Source of the DNA: Thiosocius sp963753845
Lineage (GTDB): Bacteria > Pseudomonadota > Gammaproteobacteria > Chromatiales > Chromatiaceae
Direction of reading: 5' to 3'
Length of the DNA stretch: 64,000 bases
NCBI GenBank assembly: GCA_963753845.1
Contig: CAVWEI010000036.1
Coordinates: 62,001-126,000 of the forward strand
Shown here: in pieces, positions 16,358 to 26,356 of the stretch
Layout: each line of letters opens with the position of its first letter
How positions within the stretch are numbered: position 1 is the first letter of the stretch
Notes under the pieces: generated by a model
Databases searched by the model: none
What the model was told of the DNA's origin: nothing
The model's input: only the letters and a program-made list of their open reading frames with translations
Made by a program: the position numbers and the translations under genes

Positions 16358-17666
16358 ATGAACCAGAGCGAGTTCAAGCGCCGGCGGCGCCAGCTGATGG
16401 GCATGATGGGGGCGAACTCTGTCGCCATTCTGCCGACCGGTATCGAGGCGGTACGCAATCGTGATGTGCATCATCCGTTCCGCCCCGACAGCGACTTCTA
16501 TTATCTGACCGGATTCTCCGAACCCGAGGCGGTGCTGGTGCTGGTGCCCGGCCGGGCACACGGCGAGTACATCCTGTTCTGCCGCGAAAAGGATCCGGCA
16601 AAGGAAATGTGGGACGGTTACCGTGCCGGCCTGGAAGGTGCCGTGGCTGATTTCGGTGCCGATGACGCGTTTCCCATCGCCGACCTCGATGACATCCTGC
16701 CGGGCCTGCTGGAAGAGCGCGAGCGGGTATTCTTTGCCATGGGCTCAGACCCCGCATTCGACAAGCGCGTATCCGACTGGGTCGCCCAGGTGCGTTCGCG
16801 CTCGCGCTCCGGCGTGCATGGGCCAATCGAGTTTCTCGCGCTCGACCATTTCCTGCATGACATGCGACTTTACAAGAGCCGCGCCGAGGTGGCGGTGATG
16901 CGCCGGGCGGCACGTCTGTCCGCGCAGGCGCACACCGAGCTGATGCGCCGCTGTGAGCCTGGCATGCAGGAGTACCAGCTCGCGTCCGTGTTCAGTCACC
17001 AATGCCAGATGCAGGGCGCGGCGCAGCTGGCCTATCCTTCCATCGTCGGCGGTGGGGGCAACGGCTGTGTCCTGCATTACGTGGAGAACAAGGACACCGC
17101 TGCAGGACGGCGACCTGGTGCTGGTCGACGCCGGCTGCGAGGTCGAGTGCTATGCCTCGGATATCACGCGTACCTTTCCGGTGACCGGCCGGTTCAGCGA
17201 TTCACAGCGCATCCTTTACGAACTGGTGCTGGAGGCGCAACTCGCGGCGATCGACAAGGCGCGTGCCGGCAATCATTGGAATGATCCTCACCAGGCCGCG
17301 GTGCGCGTACTGACCAGGGGGCTGCTCAAGCTCGGTCTGTTGCGAGGTACCCTGGCGAAGGCCTTGAAGGCGGAATCCTACAGTCGCTTCTACATGCATC
17401 GTACCGGCCACTGGCTGGGTATGGATGTGCACGATGTCGGCGACTACAAGGTCGACGGGCACTGGCGTGAACTCGAGCCGGGTATGGTGTTGACCATCGA
17501 ACCGGGCCTCTATATCCCGAAGGGGGCGAAGGGCGTGGCCAAGAAATGGCAGGGCATCGGCATCCGTATCGAGGACGATGTCCTGGTCACCCGGGCGGAA
17601 CCGGACGTGCTGAGCCGCGATGCACCCAAAACGGTCGAACAGATAGAGGCATTGATGGCCCGATGA
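16358..17666 (+). CDS. pepP: Xaa-Pro aminopeptidase (frameshifted)
   Basis: A pita-bread metallopeptidase of about 436 residues that removes N-terminal residues before proline. The N-terminal domain (DSDFYYLTGFSEPEAVLVL) and catalytic domain are in different frames: the first runs through HYVENKDTA, the second resumes at LQDGDLVLVDAGCE, near 17099. Loss of a GC dinucleotide in a GCGC run explains it. Metal ligands are all present: VDAGCE, SDITRTFP, HRTGHWLGMDVHD, TIEPGLY and GIRIEDD. GGAG precedes the ATG. The stop overlaps the ubiH start. Likely a sequence error, since both halves are well conserved. Confidence 0.9.
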
Positions 17667-18892
17667 GCGCACCTGCCTGTTACGACCTGATCATTGTCGG
17701 CGGCGGTATGGTCGGCGCCAGCCTGGCGATTTCACTGGCGAACCGGGGGCTGCGTCTGGCGCTGGTCGAGGCCTATGCGCCGGGGGCGGACAGTCAGCCC
17801 GGTTACGACGACCGCGCCATTGCGCTCGCCTACGGCACCCGGCGTATCTTCGAGGCAATCGGTGTGTGGCCATCGCTGGCCGGGGTCGCCGAGCCGATAC
17901 GGGATATCCATGTCTCCGATCGCGGCCATTTTGGCCTTACCCGGCTGGCGGCCGCCGATGAAGGTGTGCCGGCGCTCGGGTACGTGGTCACCGCGCGCGA
18001 GCTGGGGCGCGTGCTGTTGCGAAAGATGGGCGAGGATGGGGCACTCGAGGTGATCGCGCCCGCGCGCGTGGTCAGCTTCAGCGACCAGGGTGGACAGGTG
18101 CGGGTGGAGGTCGAGCGTGACGGCCTGATGAGCACACTCGAGTGCAGGCTGCTGGTCGCGGCAGACGGTGGAAACTCGGCGATCCGCGAGCAGCTGGATG
18201 TCCCGGTGCAGCGTTGGCATTACGGGCAATCTGCCGTGGTGACCAACATCACCCCGGCGAAGCCGCACCGCAACGTCGCCTACGAACGTTTTACCGACAG
18301 CGGCCCCGTGGCCCTGCTGCCGATGAGCGAGCAGCGTTGTGCGGTGGTCTGGACGGTCCGCGATGAAGACCTCGATTCCGTCCTGGCGCTCGACGATGCC
18401 GCCTTCCTCGCCGCCTTCCAGCAACGCTTTGGTTACCGCCTCGGGCGTTTTCAGCGCGTCGGCAAACGTGCCGCCTATCCGCTGAGCCTTTTGCGCGCAC
18501 GCGAATCGGTGCGTGGCCGGGTGGCGGTCATCGGCAATGCGGCGCACACCCTGCACCCGATTGCCGGGCAGGGTTTCAACCTGGGTATCCGGGATGTCGC
18601 CGCCCTGGCCGAGGTCGTCAGCGACGCCTTCGCAGCAGGTGCGGACATCGGCAGCGCAGACAGACTCTCGACCTACGAAAGCTGGCGCGTTGCCGAGCAG
18701 CGCAACGTCGCCCTGGCAACCGACGGCCTGGCGCGCCTGTTCAGCAATCCGCTCGGCGTGGTGCGCCTTGGTCGCAACCTTGGCCTGCTGGCGATGGAAC
18801 TCGTGCCCGGGGCCAAGCATCCGCTGGCGCGGGCGGCCATGGGTCTTTTCGGACGGCAGCCGCGCCTGGCACGCGGGGTGCCGCTTGGCTGA
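17663..18892 (+). CDS. ubiH: 2-octaprenyl-6-methoxyphenol hydroxylase
   Basis: A 409-residue FAD monooxygenase of ubiquinone synthesis. Rossmann motif IIVGGGMVGASLAISLA at the N-terminus, DDRAIALAYGTRRI, the internal VAADGGNSAIRE (DG motif) and GNAAHTLHPIAGQGFNLGIRD (GD motif; here GN replaces the usual GD). The start overlaps the pepP stop (ATGA). Paired with the paralogue ubiI, whose start lies inside its 3' end. Confidence 0.93.
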   Translation: MSAPACYDLIIVGGGMVGASLAISLANRGLRLALVEAYAPGADSQPGYDDRAIALAYGTRRIFEAIGVWPSLAGVAEPIRDIHVSDRGHFGLTRLAAADEGVPALGYVVTARELGRVLLRKMGEDGALEVIAPARVVSFSDQGGQVRVEVERDGLMSTLECRLLVAADGGNSAIREQLDVPVQRWHYGQSAVVTNITPAKPHRNVAYERFTDSGPVALLPMSEQRCAVVWTVRDEDLDSVLALDDAAFLAAFQQRFGYRLGRFQRVGKRAAYPLSLLRARESVRGRVAVIGNAAHTLHPIAGQGFNLGIRDVAALAEVVSDAFAAGADIGSADRLSTYESWRVAEQRNVALATDGLARLFSNPLGVVRLGRNLGLLAMELVPGAKHPLARAAMGLFGRQPRLARGVPLG

Positions 18893-20099
18893 TTTCGAAT
18901 ACGATGTCGCGGTCATTGGCGGCGGTATGGTCGGCGCCGCCCTCGCCAGTGCGCTGGCGCAACACGATTTCTCGGTGGTGCTGGTCGAGGCACGCGAACC
19001 CGAACTGGACTGGGATGCCGGGGGTCACGATCTGCGCGTCTCCGCGATCACGCGTGCCTCGCAGCAGATGCTGCAGAACCTCGGCGTGTGGCATGCGATG
19101 GTCGATGACCGGGTTACTCCCTACGAACATATGCATGTCTGGGACCGTGCCGGTTTCGGCGAGATCCATTTCGACGCCGCGGACATCGCCGAGCCGGACC
19201 TCGGTCATATCGTCGAGAACCGGGTCATGGTGCGTGCCCTGTGGCGGTCGCTCGAAGGGGCTGGGGTCCGGGTGCTGGCGCCTGCGCGTATCAAGGCATT
19301 CGAGAACGTGGGAAAGGGTGTAAGCCTGACACTGGCCGACGGCAGGGTGCTGCAGGTCGGACTGATGGTCGGTGCCGATGGTGCGCGTTCACGGGTGCGC
19401 GAGCTGGCGGGTATCGAGTCGCGCAGCGAGGCCTACGACCAGCATGCCGTGGTGGCGACCGTGAGGGCCGAACACGGCAACCGGTCGACCGCGTGGCAGC
19501 ACTTCATGACAAACGGCCCCCTGGCCCTGCTGCCGTTGGAAACGGATCTTTTTTCGATCGTCTGGACGAACTCGCCGAATGATGCCGAGCGCCTGTGTGC
19601 GCTCGATGAGGATGAGTTCAACACCCTGTTGACCGAGGCAAGCGAGTCACGCCTGGGCCGGCTTGAGGTGCAGGGCGCACGGGCCGCCTTTCCGCTGCGC
19701 CTGCAGCATGCCGAACACTATGTGCAGCCGGGCCTGGCCCTGGTGGGCGATGCGGCGCATGTGATCCATCCGCTGGCGGGGCAGGGGGTCAACCTCGGTT
19801 TTCTCGATGCCGGCGCCCTGCTGGATGCCTTGCTGGCGGGGCGCGAGCGGGGCCGCGCGCCAGGCGCTCTCGCCACCCTGCGCGCCTACGAGCGCAGCCG
19901 CAAGGGACACAATACGGCGACCCAGCTGGCCATGGATGCGTTCAAGCACCTGTTCAGCAACGATTCGGGGGCACTCTCCCTGGTGCGCAATCTCGGTCTT
20001 GGCGTTGCCGGCCGCCTGCCGCCGCTGCGGCGCCTGTTTGAAAAAGTGGCACTCGGCCATGGCACGGAGCTGCCGGGAATCAGCCGACCACCTTTGTAG
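18885..20099 (+). CDS. ubiI: UbiI/VisC-type ubiquinone hydroxylase
   Basis: A 404-residue paralogue of UbiH: VAVIGGGMVGAALASALA, HDLRVSAITRASQQML, VGADGARSRVRELAG and VGDAAHVIHPLAGQGVNLGFLD. In this gene position the enterobacterial protein is UbiI (C5-hydroxylase); UbiF-type activity cannot be excluded. The best start is a TTG overlapping the last eight bases of ubiH, since no in-frame ATG precedes the Rossmann motif. Upstream in-frame sequence is a shadow of ubiH. Confidence 0.88.
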   Translation: MADFEYDVAVIGGGMVGAALASALAQHDFSVVLVEAREPELDWDAGGHDLRVSAITRASQQMLQNLGVWHAMVDDRVTPYEHMHVWDRAGFGEIHFDAADIAEPDLGHIVENRVMVRALWRSLEGAGVRVLAPARIKAFENVGKGVSLTLADGRVLQVGLMVGADGARSRVRELAGIESRSEAYDQHAVVATVRAEHGNRSTAWQHFMTNGPLALLPLETDLFSIVWTNSPNDAERLCALDEDEFNTLLTEASESRLGRLEVQGARAAFPLRLQHAEHYVQPGLALVGDAAHVIHPLAGQGVNLGFLDAGALLDALLAGRERGRAPGALATLRAYERSRKGHNTATQLAMDAFKHLFSNDSGALSLVRNLGLGVAGRLPPLRRLFEKVALGHGTELPGISRPPL

Positions 20100-20234
20100 C
20101 GCTGACCGCTCGGACCTTTGCCCACTCGCAGACGTTGCCGATTGCATGCCCCTTGCCCGGGACGCACGTCGCTTTGCGGCCGACGCCTCCCCGACAACCG
20201 ATAATGATTGCGTGTTGACAACATGGAAATTAGT

Positions 20235-20271
20235 AATAACATTGCGAATCATTCTCATTCGTAATGTTATT
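20235..20271 (+). promoter_or_regulatory. Fur operator
   Basis: A 15-bp inverted repeat, AATAACATTGCGAAT and ATTCGTAATGTTATT, with one mismatch around CATTCTC, is rich in the GATAAT/NATNAT units of Fur boxes (GCGAATCATTCTCATTCG core). It sits 12 bp before the iron-binding protein gene and would shut it off when iron is plentiful. Confidence 0.85.
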
Positions 20272-20283
20272 GAGGTGTTTCGC

Positions 20284-21282
20284 ATGTTGCGTCTTCTCCT
20301 GCCTGCGGCCGCGGCCGTTGTCCTGTTTGCTCCGGTCGCCGCGGTGGCCGAAGAGGTGGTCGTTTACTCGGCGCGCAATGAACATCTGATCAAGCCGCTG
20401 TTCGACCGCTACACCGCCGAGACCGGCGTCGAGATCAGCTATATCACCGACAAGGAGGGGCCGCTGCTGCAGCGCCTGAATGCCGAAGGCAAACGCACAC
20501 CGGCAGACCTGCTCATCACCGTCGATGCCGGCAACCTCTGGCAGGCGGCCGAGACGGGCGTGCTGGCCGAGACCGATTCGGCGGTGCTGGAGACCAACGT
20601 CCCGGCCGGACTGCGCGATCCACAGGGTCGCTGGTACGGCTTATCGCGCCGCGCCCGCACGATCGTCTACAGCACCGAGCGTGTCGGCCCCGGGGAACTG
20701 AGCACCTACGAAGACCTCGCCGACCCGAAGTGGAAGGGGCGCTTGTGTCTGCGGACCTCTAAAAAGGTCTACAACCAGTCGCTGGTGGCGACCCTGATCG
20801 CGAGGCTCGGCGAGGAAAAAGCCGAGCAAGTGGTGCGCGGCTGGGTGGACAATCTGGCCGCACCGCCGTTTTCGAACGACACCAAGGCGATGGAGGCGGT
20901 CGCCGCCGGCCTGTGCGACGTGACCATCGTCAATACGTATTACTTCGGTCGCCTGGAGAAAGACCAGCCCGATATCAAGCTTGCCCTGTTCTGGCCAAAC
21001 CAGGACAGCAGCGGGGTGCATATCAATGTCTCCGGTGCCGGCATCACCCGGTACGCCAAGCACCCCGAGGCGGCGCTGCGCCTGCTCGAGTGGCTGTCCT
21101 CGGTGGATGCCCAGGGTGATTTTGCCGGCCTGAACATGGAGTACCCGGTGAATCCGGCGGTCGCCCCGGACCCCACGGTCGCTGCTTGGGGTACATTCAA
21201 GGCGGACGAGCTCAACGTGACCGAGGCCGGTCCCCTGCAGTCCCAGGCGATCATGCTGATGGACCGTGCCGGGTACCAATGA
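20284..21282 (+). CDS. periplasmic ferric-iron-binding protein of ABC transporter
   Basis: A 332-residue solute-binding protein (FbpA/FutA/IdiA type). Signal peptide MLRLLLPAAAAVVLFAPVA AVA, then EEVVVYSARNEHLIKPLF. The paired tyrosines Y219-Y220 in NTYYFGRLEK are the iron ligands of this family. A Fur box directly upstream supports iron as substrate. A GC-rich hairpin with T run follows and probably reduces read-through into the permease. The matching ATPase gene is not in the window. Confidence 0.9.
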   Translation: MLRLLLPAAAAVVLFAPVAAVAEEVVVYSARNEHLIKPLFDRYTAETGVEISYITDKEGPLLQRLNAEGKRTPADLLITVDAGNLWQAAETGVLAETDSAVLETNVPAGLRDPQGRWYGLSRRARTIVYSTERVGPGELSTYEDLADPKWKGRLCLRTSKKVYNQSLVATLIARLGEEKAEQVVRGWVDNLAAPPFSNDTKAMEAVAAGLCDVTIVNTYYFGRLEKDQPDIKLALFWPNQDSSGVHINVSGAGITRYAKHPEAALRLLEWLSSVDAQGDFAGLNMEYPVNPAVAPDPTVAAWGTFKADELNVTEAGPLQSQAIMLMDRAGYQ

Positions 21283-21327
21283 ATCGGGCTGCGCCGTAGC
21301 CAATTGTTTCGGAGGGTTGGCAAACCC

Positions 21328-21368
21328 GGGGGATGGCGGGGCGGCAGGGTCGTCCCGCCCCCTTTTTT
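21328..21368 (+). terminator. hairpin between binding protein and permease
   Basis: A GGCGGG/CCCGCC stem extended by G/C pairs ends in six T. It likely acts as a partial terminator giving more binding protein than permease. Confidence 0.65.
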
Positions 21369-21379
21369 GAACAAAGAAC

Positions 21380-23036
21380 ATGTCAACGAGCATCAAACTT
21401 GAAACCGCACCGGGCCTGGCTTCCGGCTTGAGCGACCCGGCTGTCCGCTGGCGGTGGGCGGCCCGCCTGCTGGCGGTCAGTGTGCTGGTGCCGCTGGCGG
21501 TGATCCTCGGTTCCTGGTTTTTCTTCGACTCGACGATCTGGTCGCATCTCGCCGGCACCGTGCTGCCGGGCCTGTTGGTCAATACCTTCTGGCTGGTGCT
21601 GGGCGTGGCCTTGGGCAGCCTCCTGCTCGGTGTCCCGCTCGCCTGGCTGACGGTGATGTGCGAATTCCCGGGGCGGCGAATACTCGACTGGGCACTGATG
21701 CTGCCCTTCGCACTGCCGGCCTATGTGCTGGCGTTCGTGTTCGTCGGGATGCTGGATTTTGCCGGGCCGGTGCAGGCCGGTCTGCGCGACCTCCTTGGCC
21801 TTTCACCGAGATGGTCGGTCGAGGTACGCAACACCTTCGGCGTCATCGTCGTGATGACCCTGGTCCTTTACCCCTACGTGTACATGCTTGCGAGGATGTC
21901 CTTCCTGGGCCAGGGGCAGAGCGCCTACGAGGCCGGTCGAAGCCTAGGCCTGGGACCCTGGGCTGCGTTCTTTCGTGTCTCCCTGCCAATGGCGAGGCCT
22001 GCAATCGTTGCCGGACTCAGTCTCGCCCTGATGGAGGCGCTGGCCGATTTCGGCGCCGTATCCGTGTTCAACTTCGACACCTTCACCACCGCGATTTACA
22101 AGGCCTGGTTCGGCTTCTTCGACCTGCAGAGCGCGGCGCAGCTGGCCTCGATCCTGTTGACCATCGTGCTGGTCGCCCTGGTGGTCGAGCGGCGCTTCCG
22201 GTACCGCGCACGTTTCACCGAATCGGGGCGCGGCGGGGTGCAGCGGCGCATGCGGCTGACCGGCCGGCAGGCTCTGGCGGCGAGCGTGTTCGGCTGGACC
22301 GTCCTGTTCCTGGCATTCCTGGCCCCGGTCGCACAACTGGTCACCTGGGCCTGGGGTGCAGTGGGAGACCTCGATGCACGCTACCTGGGCCTGTTCGTCC
22401 ACACCCTGTCGCTCGGCATCATGGCCGGTGGTGCTGACCGTCTTCGCGGCCTTCGTGCTGGCCTATGCGCACCGTTACCACGCCGATTACTCGACCGCGC
22501 TGAGCGTGCGCATCAGCACCCTGGGCTATGCGCTGCCCGGCTCGGTGCTGGCGGTGGGCGTCATGTTGTCGCTGACCTGGCTGGACAACCGCTTTGCCGA
22601 CGCGGTCGAGTGGCTGACCGGCGAGGACCCGGGCCTGGTGCTCTCGGGTACCGTCGTCGCCCTGCTGATGGCCTATTTCGCGCGCTTTCTCGCGGTGGCC
22701 TACGGGCCGGTGGACAGCAGCCTGGAGCGCATCCGCCCGAGCATCCGCGAGGCCGCACGCAGCCTGGGTGCCGGGCAGTGGGATACCGTGTGGCGGGTCT
22801 ACCTGCCGATGCTGCGCCCGGGCCTGCTGACGGCGGGTCTGCTGGTCCTGGTCGACGTGATGAAGGAGATGCCGGCCACCCTGCTGCTGCGCCCGTTCGG
22901 CTGGGACACCCTGGCGGTACGGATCTACGAACTGACATCCGAAGGCGAGTGGGAGCGTGCCGCGCTGCCCGCGGTCGCACTGCTGGCGGTGGGGTTGGTG
23001 CCGGTGATCCTGCTGGTGCGCAAATCGGCGCGTTGA
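21380..23036 (+). CDS. ferric-iron ABC transporter permease (frameshifted)
   Basis: A fused double-domain permease of about 550 residues (FbpB/SfuB type) with around twelve membrane segments. Each half has its EAA-type loop: YEAGRSLGLGPWAAFFRVSLP and IREAARSLGAGQWDTVWRVYLP. The reading frame breaks near 22427 (GGCCGGTGGTG with one extra G): the first frame ends in IMA, the second resumes VVLTVFAAFVLAYAHRY. Both halves are intact otherwise, so an indel error is likely. Inner-membrane partner of the preceding binding protein; the ribosome site is weak. Confidence 0.88.
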
Positions 23037-23070
23037 GTCGGTTTTTGACCTGCCGTTTTATGCCGGCGGG

Positions 23071-24810
23071 TCAATCATCGGCAACCTGCAGGTTGTAGCG
23101 TTGGCCCAGATACTCCAGGGTCGCGATCAGTCCGTACTGGGTCGCCGAGTTAACCGCATCCAGGTTGAAGAGCGATCGCATGATCGGAAACTCCAGATCG
23201 ATCACTTTCGACAGATAGGCCGGCGACAGCGCACCGGTCCGCGCCTCTTGTGCGCGGTGGGTCATGCGGAACGAGAGTTTCCGCAAGACCGGCGGACGCT
23301 GGGTGCCGAGGAAGGTCTTTACCCGGTACTTGAGCGGGCGCGGACCGTTCAGCGCGAAGCCGTAGTCACTCGGATAGTCCGCGAGTCGACTGTTGACCCG
23401 GCCGATCATACGCCCCTGAAGATAGCCGAGGTCCTTGAGTCCAATAGGGATCTTCGCGGTGTTGGAGATCGCGGCGTGTTCCAGGAAGGGAAAGAACATC
23501 GGGCCGAAACGCTGGTTGATCTGCGCGTCGCGTCCGGTCCAGAAACGCCCGCGGAATTTCGGATAGACCTCTTCGACCTGCGACCGGGTCAACTCGTCCG
23601 ACTCCGCCCCGATCGCCTCGCGCATCGAGGCCGCCATCGCCGAGCGGTAGTCCTTTTCATCGAAGCGATCGGTGAAGGCCCGCGGGTCGTAGCGCGAATA
23701 GAAGGTGGAGATCACCGCGCCGGTGCTCGAAGGCCGGTCCGGCATGTAAAAGAAGTTGCGGTAGATCTCGCCAAGCGAGCCGTTGAGCGGCACCTGTCCA
23801 TCCACATGCCGCTTGAGTCGGTCCTGCCGGTCCGCGCCGAAATCGAACAGGGGTGTCTCCACCTTCCAGCCGTCGAAGGCGAACAGGTTTTTCTCAGTCT
23901 CGCCGATGAAAGCCTCGGGATCGGGTGCCGGGACCGTACTCTTGTCGATACATTCAAGTGTCAGTCCCTCCGCCTTGCAGATGGTCCTCGCGATCCTCAC
24001 GTCCTCGTCGTTATCGTCTCCGTAGACGAACAACATCGGTCTGGCGCCATGCTTCATCAGCATCGCGAGCATCAGCCGCGAGTCGAATCCGCCGGAGAAG
24101 GACAGCCTGATGCGGTCGCCATAGTTTTCCGCGATCGGGGCAAAGACCTCGGAAAGGCGCGCGCAGTGATAATCGGCCACCCGATCGAGCGTGATCGGGC
24201 CGTCCAGGGGTTCGTTTGCGATCGGGCTCGGCCGTTGGTGTATCCGGGTTTCGTCCGAGTTGACGGAAAGAATCGCGTTCGCCGGAAGTGAGCTGATGCC
24301 TTCGACCAGGGTCCTGCGGCCGAATACCGAACCGTTGGTTACGTATTCGTAGCAGGCCTGCTGGTCGAATGCTTTCGGTCTGGTGATCTCCAGCATGGCC
24401 AGGAACGAGTTGGACCAGACGGAGTTGTCCTCGTTCGTGTAGATCCTGCTGGCGCCGAGGCCATCGGTGACGACGTAAAGCGTTCCTGCCTTGTGGATCA
24501 GGATTACATGAGTACCGAGGAGTTCGTCCCACGCGAAGTCTTCGCAGGCATATCTTTCCAGCAACGTGGGCAGGCAATTTGGGATTGATCGGGTCCCGGC
24601 CAATATTGAACCCAGGACCGCAACGAAATCGCCATTGGCGGTACTGTGATATGCCACGTTCGCTTGCGCTTGGTCGTGGAAAAAGATGAGTTGGTGGGTC
24701 CCGACAACCAAGTGGCGCGTTTCCTCAAGGCCATGGGATGCCGCAATGACCAAAAAGGCATCAAGCCCGCCCGGCGGGGCATTGCCCTTGAACAACAGGA
24801 AAAAACTCAT
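23071..24810 (-). CDS. asparagine-synthase-like protein
   Basis: A 579-residue protein. Residues 1-200 resemble the N-terminal class II amidotransferase fold, but the protein starts MSFFLLFKG and lacks the nucleophilic Cys2, so glutamine use is unlikely. Residues from about 230 carry the ATP-pyrophosphatase loop LSFSGGFDSRLML (SGGFDS at 239). Such divergent relatives make amide or lactam bonds in natural products or modify surface polysaccharides; the substrate is unknown. Convergent with the permease gene (34 bp). Neighbours are two other uncommon envelope-type genes. Confidence 0.75.
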   Translation of the reverse strand: MSFFLLFKGNAPPGGLDAFLVIAASHGLEETRHLVVGTHQLIFFHDQAQANVAYHSTANGDFVAVLGSILAGTRSIPNCLPTLLERYACEDFAWDELLGTHVILIHKAGTLYVVTDGLGASRIYTNEDNSVWSNSFLAMLEITRPKAFDQQACYEYVTNGSVFGRRTLVEGISSLPANAILSVNSDETRIHQRPSPIANEPLDGPITLDRVADYHCARLSEVFAPIAENYGDRIRLSFSGGFDSRLMLAMLMKHGARPMLFVYGDDNDEDVRIARTICKAEGLTLECIDKSTVPAPDPEAFIGETEKNLFAFDGWKVETPLFDFGADRQDRLKRHVDGQVPLNGSLGEIYRNFFYMPDRPSSTGAVISTFYSRYDPRAFTDRFDEKDYRSAMAASMREAIGAESDELTRSQVEEVYPKFRGRFWTGRDAQINQRFGPMFFPFLEHAAISNTAKIPIGLKDLGYLQGRMIGRVNSRLADYPSDYGFALNGPRPLKYRVKTFLGTQRPPVLRKLSFRMTHRAQEARTGALSPAYLSKVIDLEFPIMRSLFNLDAVNSATQYGLIATLEYLGQRYNLQVADD

Positions 24811-25012
24811 GGTGTTTCGATTCTTGCACTCACGCTCCGCATTATAGCGGCTTGACCCCGTTCTAGAGCCACCTGCGTAGCGGCCTTTCGCGGGCTCGGC
24901 AATTCATGGACAGCTCGTGGACAGCTCGTGGCCGCCTCCGGAACAGCAGGATGATTCCCAGGTGCAGCGGTCTATTTGGTGCGAAATGGTATTCTGATGG
25001 CCCGAGGTTCTG

Positions 25013-26290
25013 ATGTATAAAATGCCTAGAGTTATTTTGGTGCTACTGCCCGAGCTCAAGATGTTTAGCTTTTTCGCACGATACATGGCGCTGGTGGGCG
25101 TTCTGGCGAACGCAGTCGTCGCCGCGTTCTTAATGTATTGGTTTGCAGGTAAAGTTTCAGATGCCGAGTTCTACCGTGATTCGCGCCGCTCGTTGTTTGG
25201 ATCCGCAGATGGTGTCGAGTTGACGACGGTGAAACCGGTTGCTCCCGGAGTTGTCAACCCGGAGCTTCGATCTCTCCCTGGGGGTGTGTGGCTGAAGATT
25301 CATCAGCAGACTGGGAGTGGTCCAGACGACTTTTCCCGACAGTCCCATGGCGGGGCGGCATTCGATCCGGTTCGCGGCCGCCTGATGTTGTTTGGCAGTG
25401 ATACCCACAGCACTGACTGGGACAATACAGTTCGCTTTTTCGATATGGGGTCTTTGCATTGGTCGAGTGCTTACCCCCCTGATGATCCGACGACCTACCG
25501 GGTCAACCCGGAGGGTATTCCAGTTGCGGGATCGGATGGCGAGCGGCCTTGGGCTATGCATACGTTCGATGCGGTCGAGTTTGACCCCATCTCAGACCGC
25601 TTGATCGTTGCGAGTCATCCTGAGCATTTGAGTCCAGCCAAGCCCTGGGGCATCAAGAAACAACTGTGGAAACAGATCAAAAGCCACCCAACCTGGGCGT
25701 ATCTCGTCTCAGAAAACAGTTGGCAGCCACTTGCCAATAATGGCGTATCTTTCTTTCCCTATGGTGCGACCTTCGATCTGAATCGGCGGGTCTACATTGG
25801 CGTGAAATCTACTGGCTATTGGGTGCTCGATATCGATACCGGTCGATGGGAGAAGATTGGGAAAGGCGGGCCGCCGGGCTGGCATAACGCCGCAACATTC
25901 GATTCTGATCGCGAAGTTGTGGTTTCCTTCGGTACCAATAAAGGGGCGGATGAAGTATGGCAGTACCGGCTCGGGGAAGAGAGGGACAAGCTCATGCCTA
26001 CGCCGCGGGTGCGCCCGCCGGGGGGCGGGTCGACACCACTCGTCTACCACCCGGGCATCAAACGGGTTGTGGCGTTGATCGAAAGGAAAAAAGCGGGCGG
26101 ACCCGGCTCAACAGAGACCTGGCTTTATTCGACAGCCGAAGATGCCTGGCGGCAGGTGCCAACCGCGTCCATTCCTTTTGCGATCGGGATGAACTACGAC
26201 ATGGTCTATGACCCCAACCATGAACTGCTTGTGCTGGTGGCTAACTACTTGAAGGAGCCGGTTGCAGTTTGGGTCCTTCGGCTTGAGTGA
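25013..26290 (+). CDS. membrane-anchored kelch-like beta-propeller protein
   Basis: A 425-residue protein. One hydrophobic segment near residues 20-45 (YMALVGVLANAVVAAFLMYWFAG) anchors it in the membrane. The rest is a repeated AFDPVRGRLMLFG / EFDPISDRLIVAS / TFDLNRRVYIGV / TFDSDREVVVSFG pattern, i.e. kelch-like blades facing the periplasm. The first ATG has GAGG five bases upstream; an ATG at 25061 is an alternative. No enzyme motif seen. It converges on the beta-helix gene, and the two may act on the same surface polymer. Confidence 0.65.
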   Translation: MYKMPRVILVLLPELKMFSFFARYMALVGVLANAVVAAFLMYWFAGKVSDAEFYRDSRRSLFGSADGVELTTVKPVAPGVVNPELRSLPGGVWLKIHQQTGSGPDDFSRQSHGGAAFDPVRGRLMLFGSDTHSTDWDNTVRFFDMGSLHWSSAYPPDDPTTYRVNPEGIPVAGSDGERPWAMHTFDAVEFDPISDRLIVASHPEHLSPAKPWGIKKQLWKQIKSHPTWAYLVSENSWQPLANNGVSFFPYGATFDLNRRVYIGVKSTGYWVLDIDTGRWEKIGKGGPPGWHNAATFDSDREVVVSFGTNKGADEVWQYRLGEERDKLMPTPRVRPPGGGSTPLVYHPGIKRVVALIERKKAGGPGSTETWLYSTAEDAWRQVPTASIPFAIGMNYDMVYDPNHELLVLVANYLKEPVAVWVLRLE

Positions 26291-26356
26291 AACACCTTGA
26301 GCCCTCGCAGAGTTCATGCACGCCGCGACATTGTTATTGTGCCAGCATCGCAGGCG

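Noticed and set aside
23101..24291. A 396-residue plus-strand frame
   Set aside because: Antisense shadow of the asparagine-synthase-like gene; composition is Arg/Gly/Val-rich without any motif.
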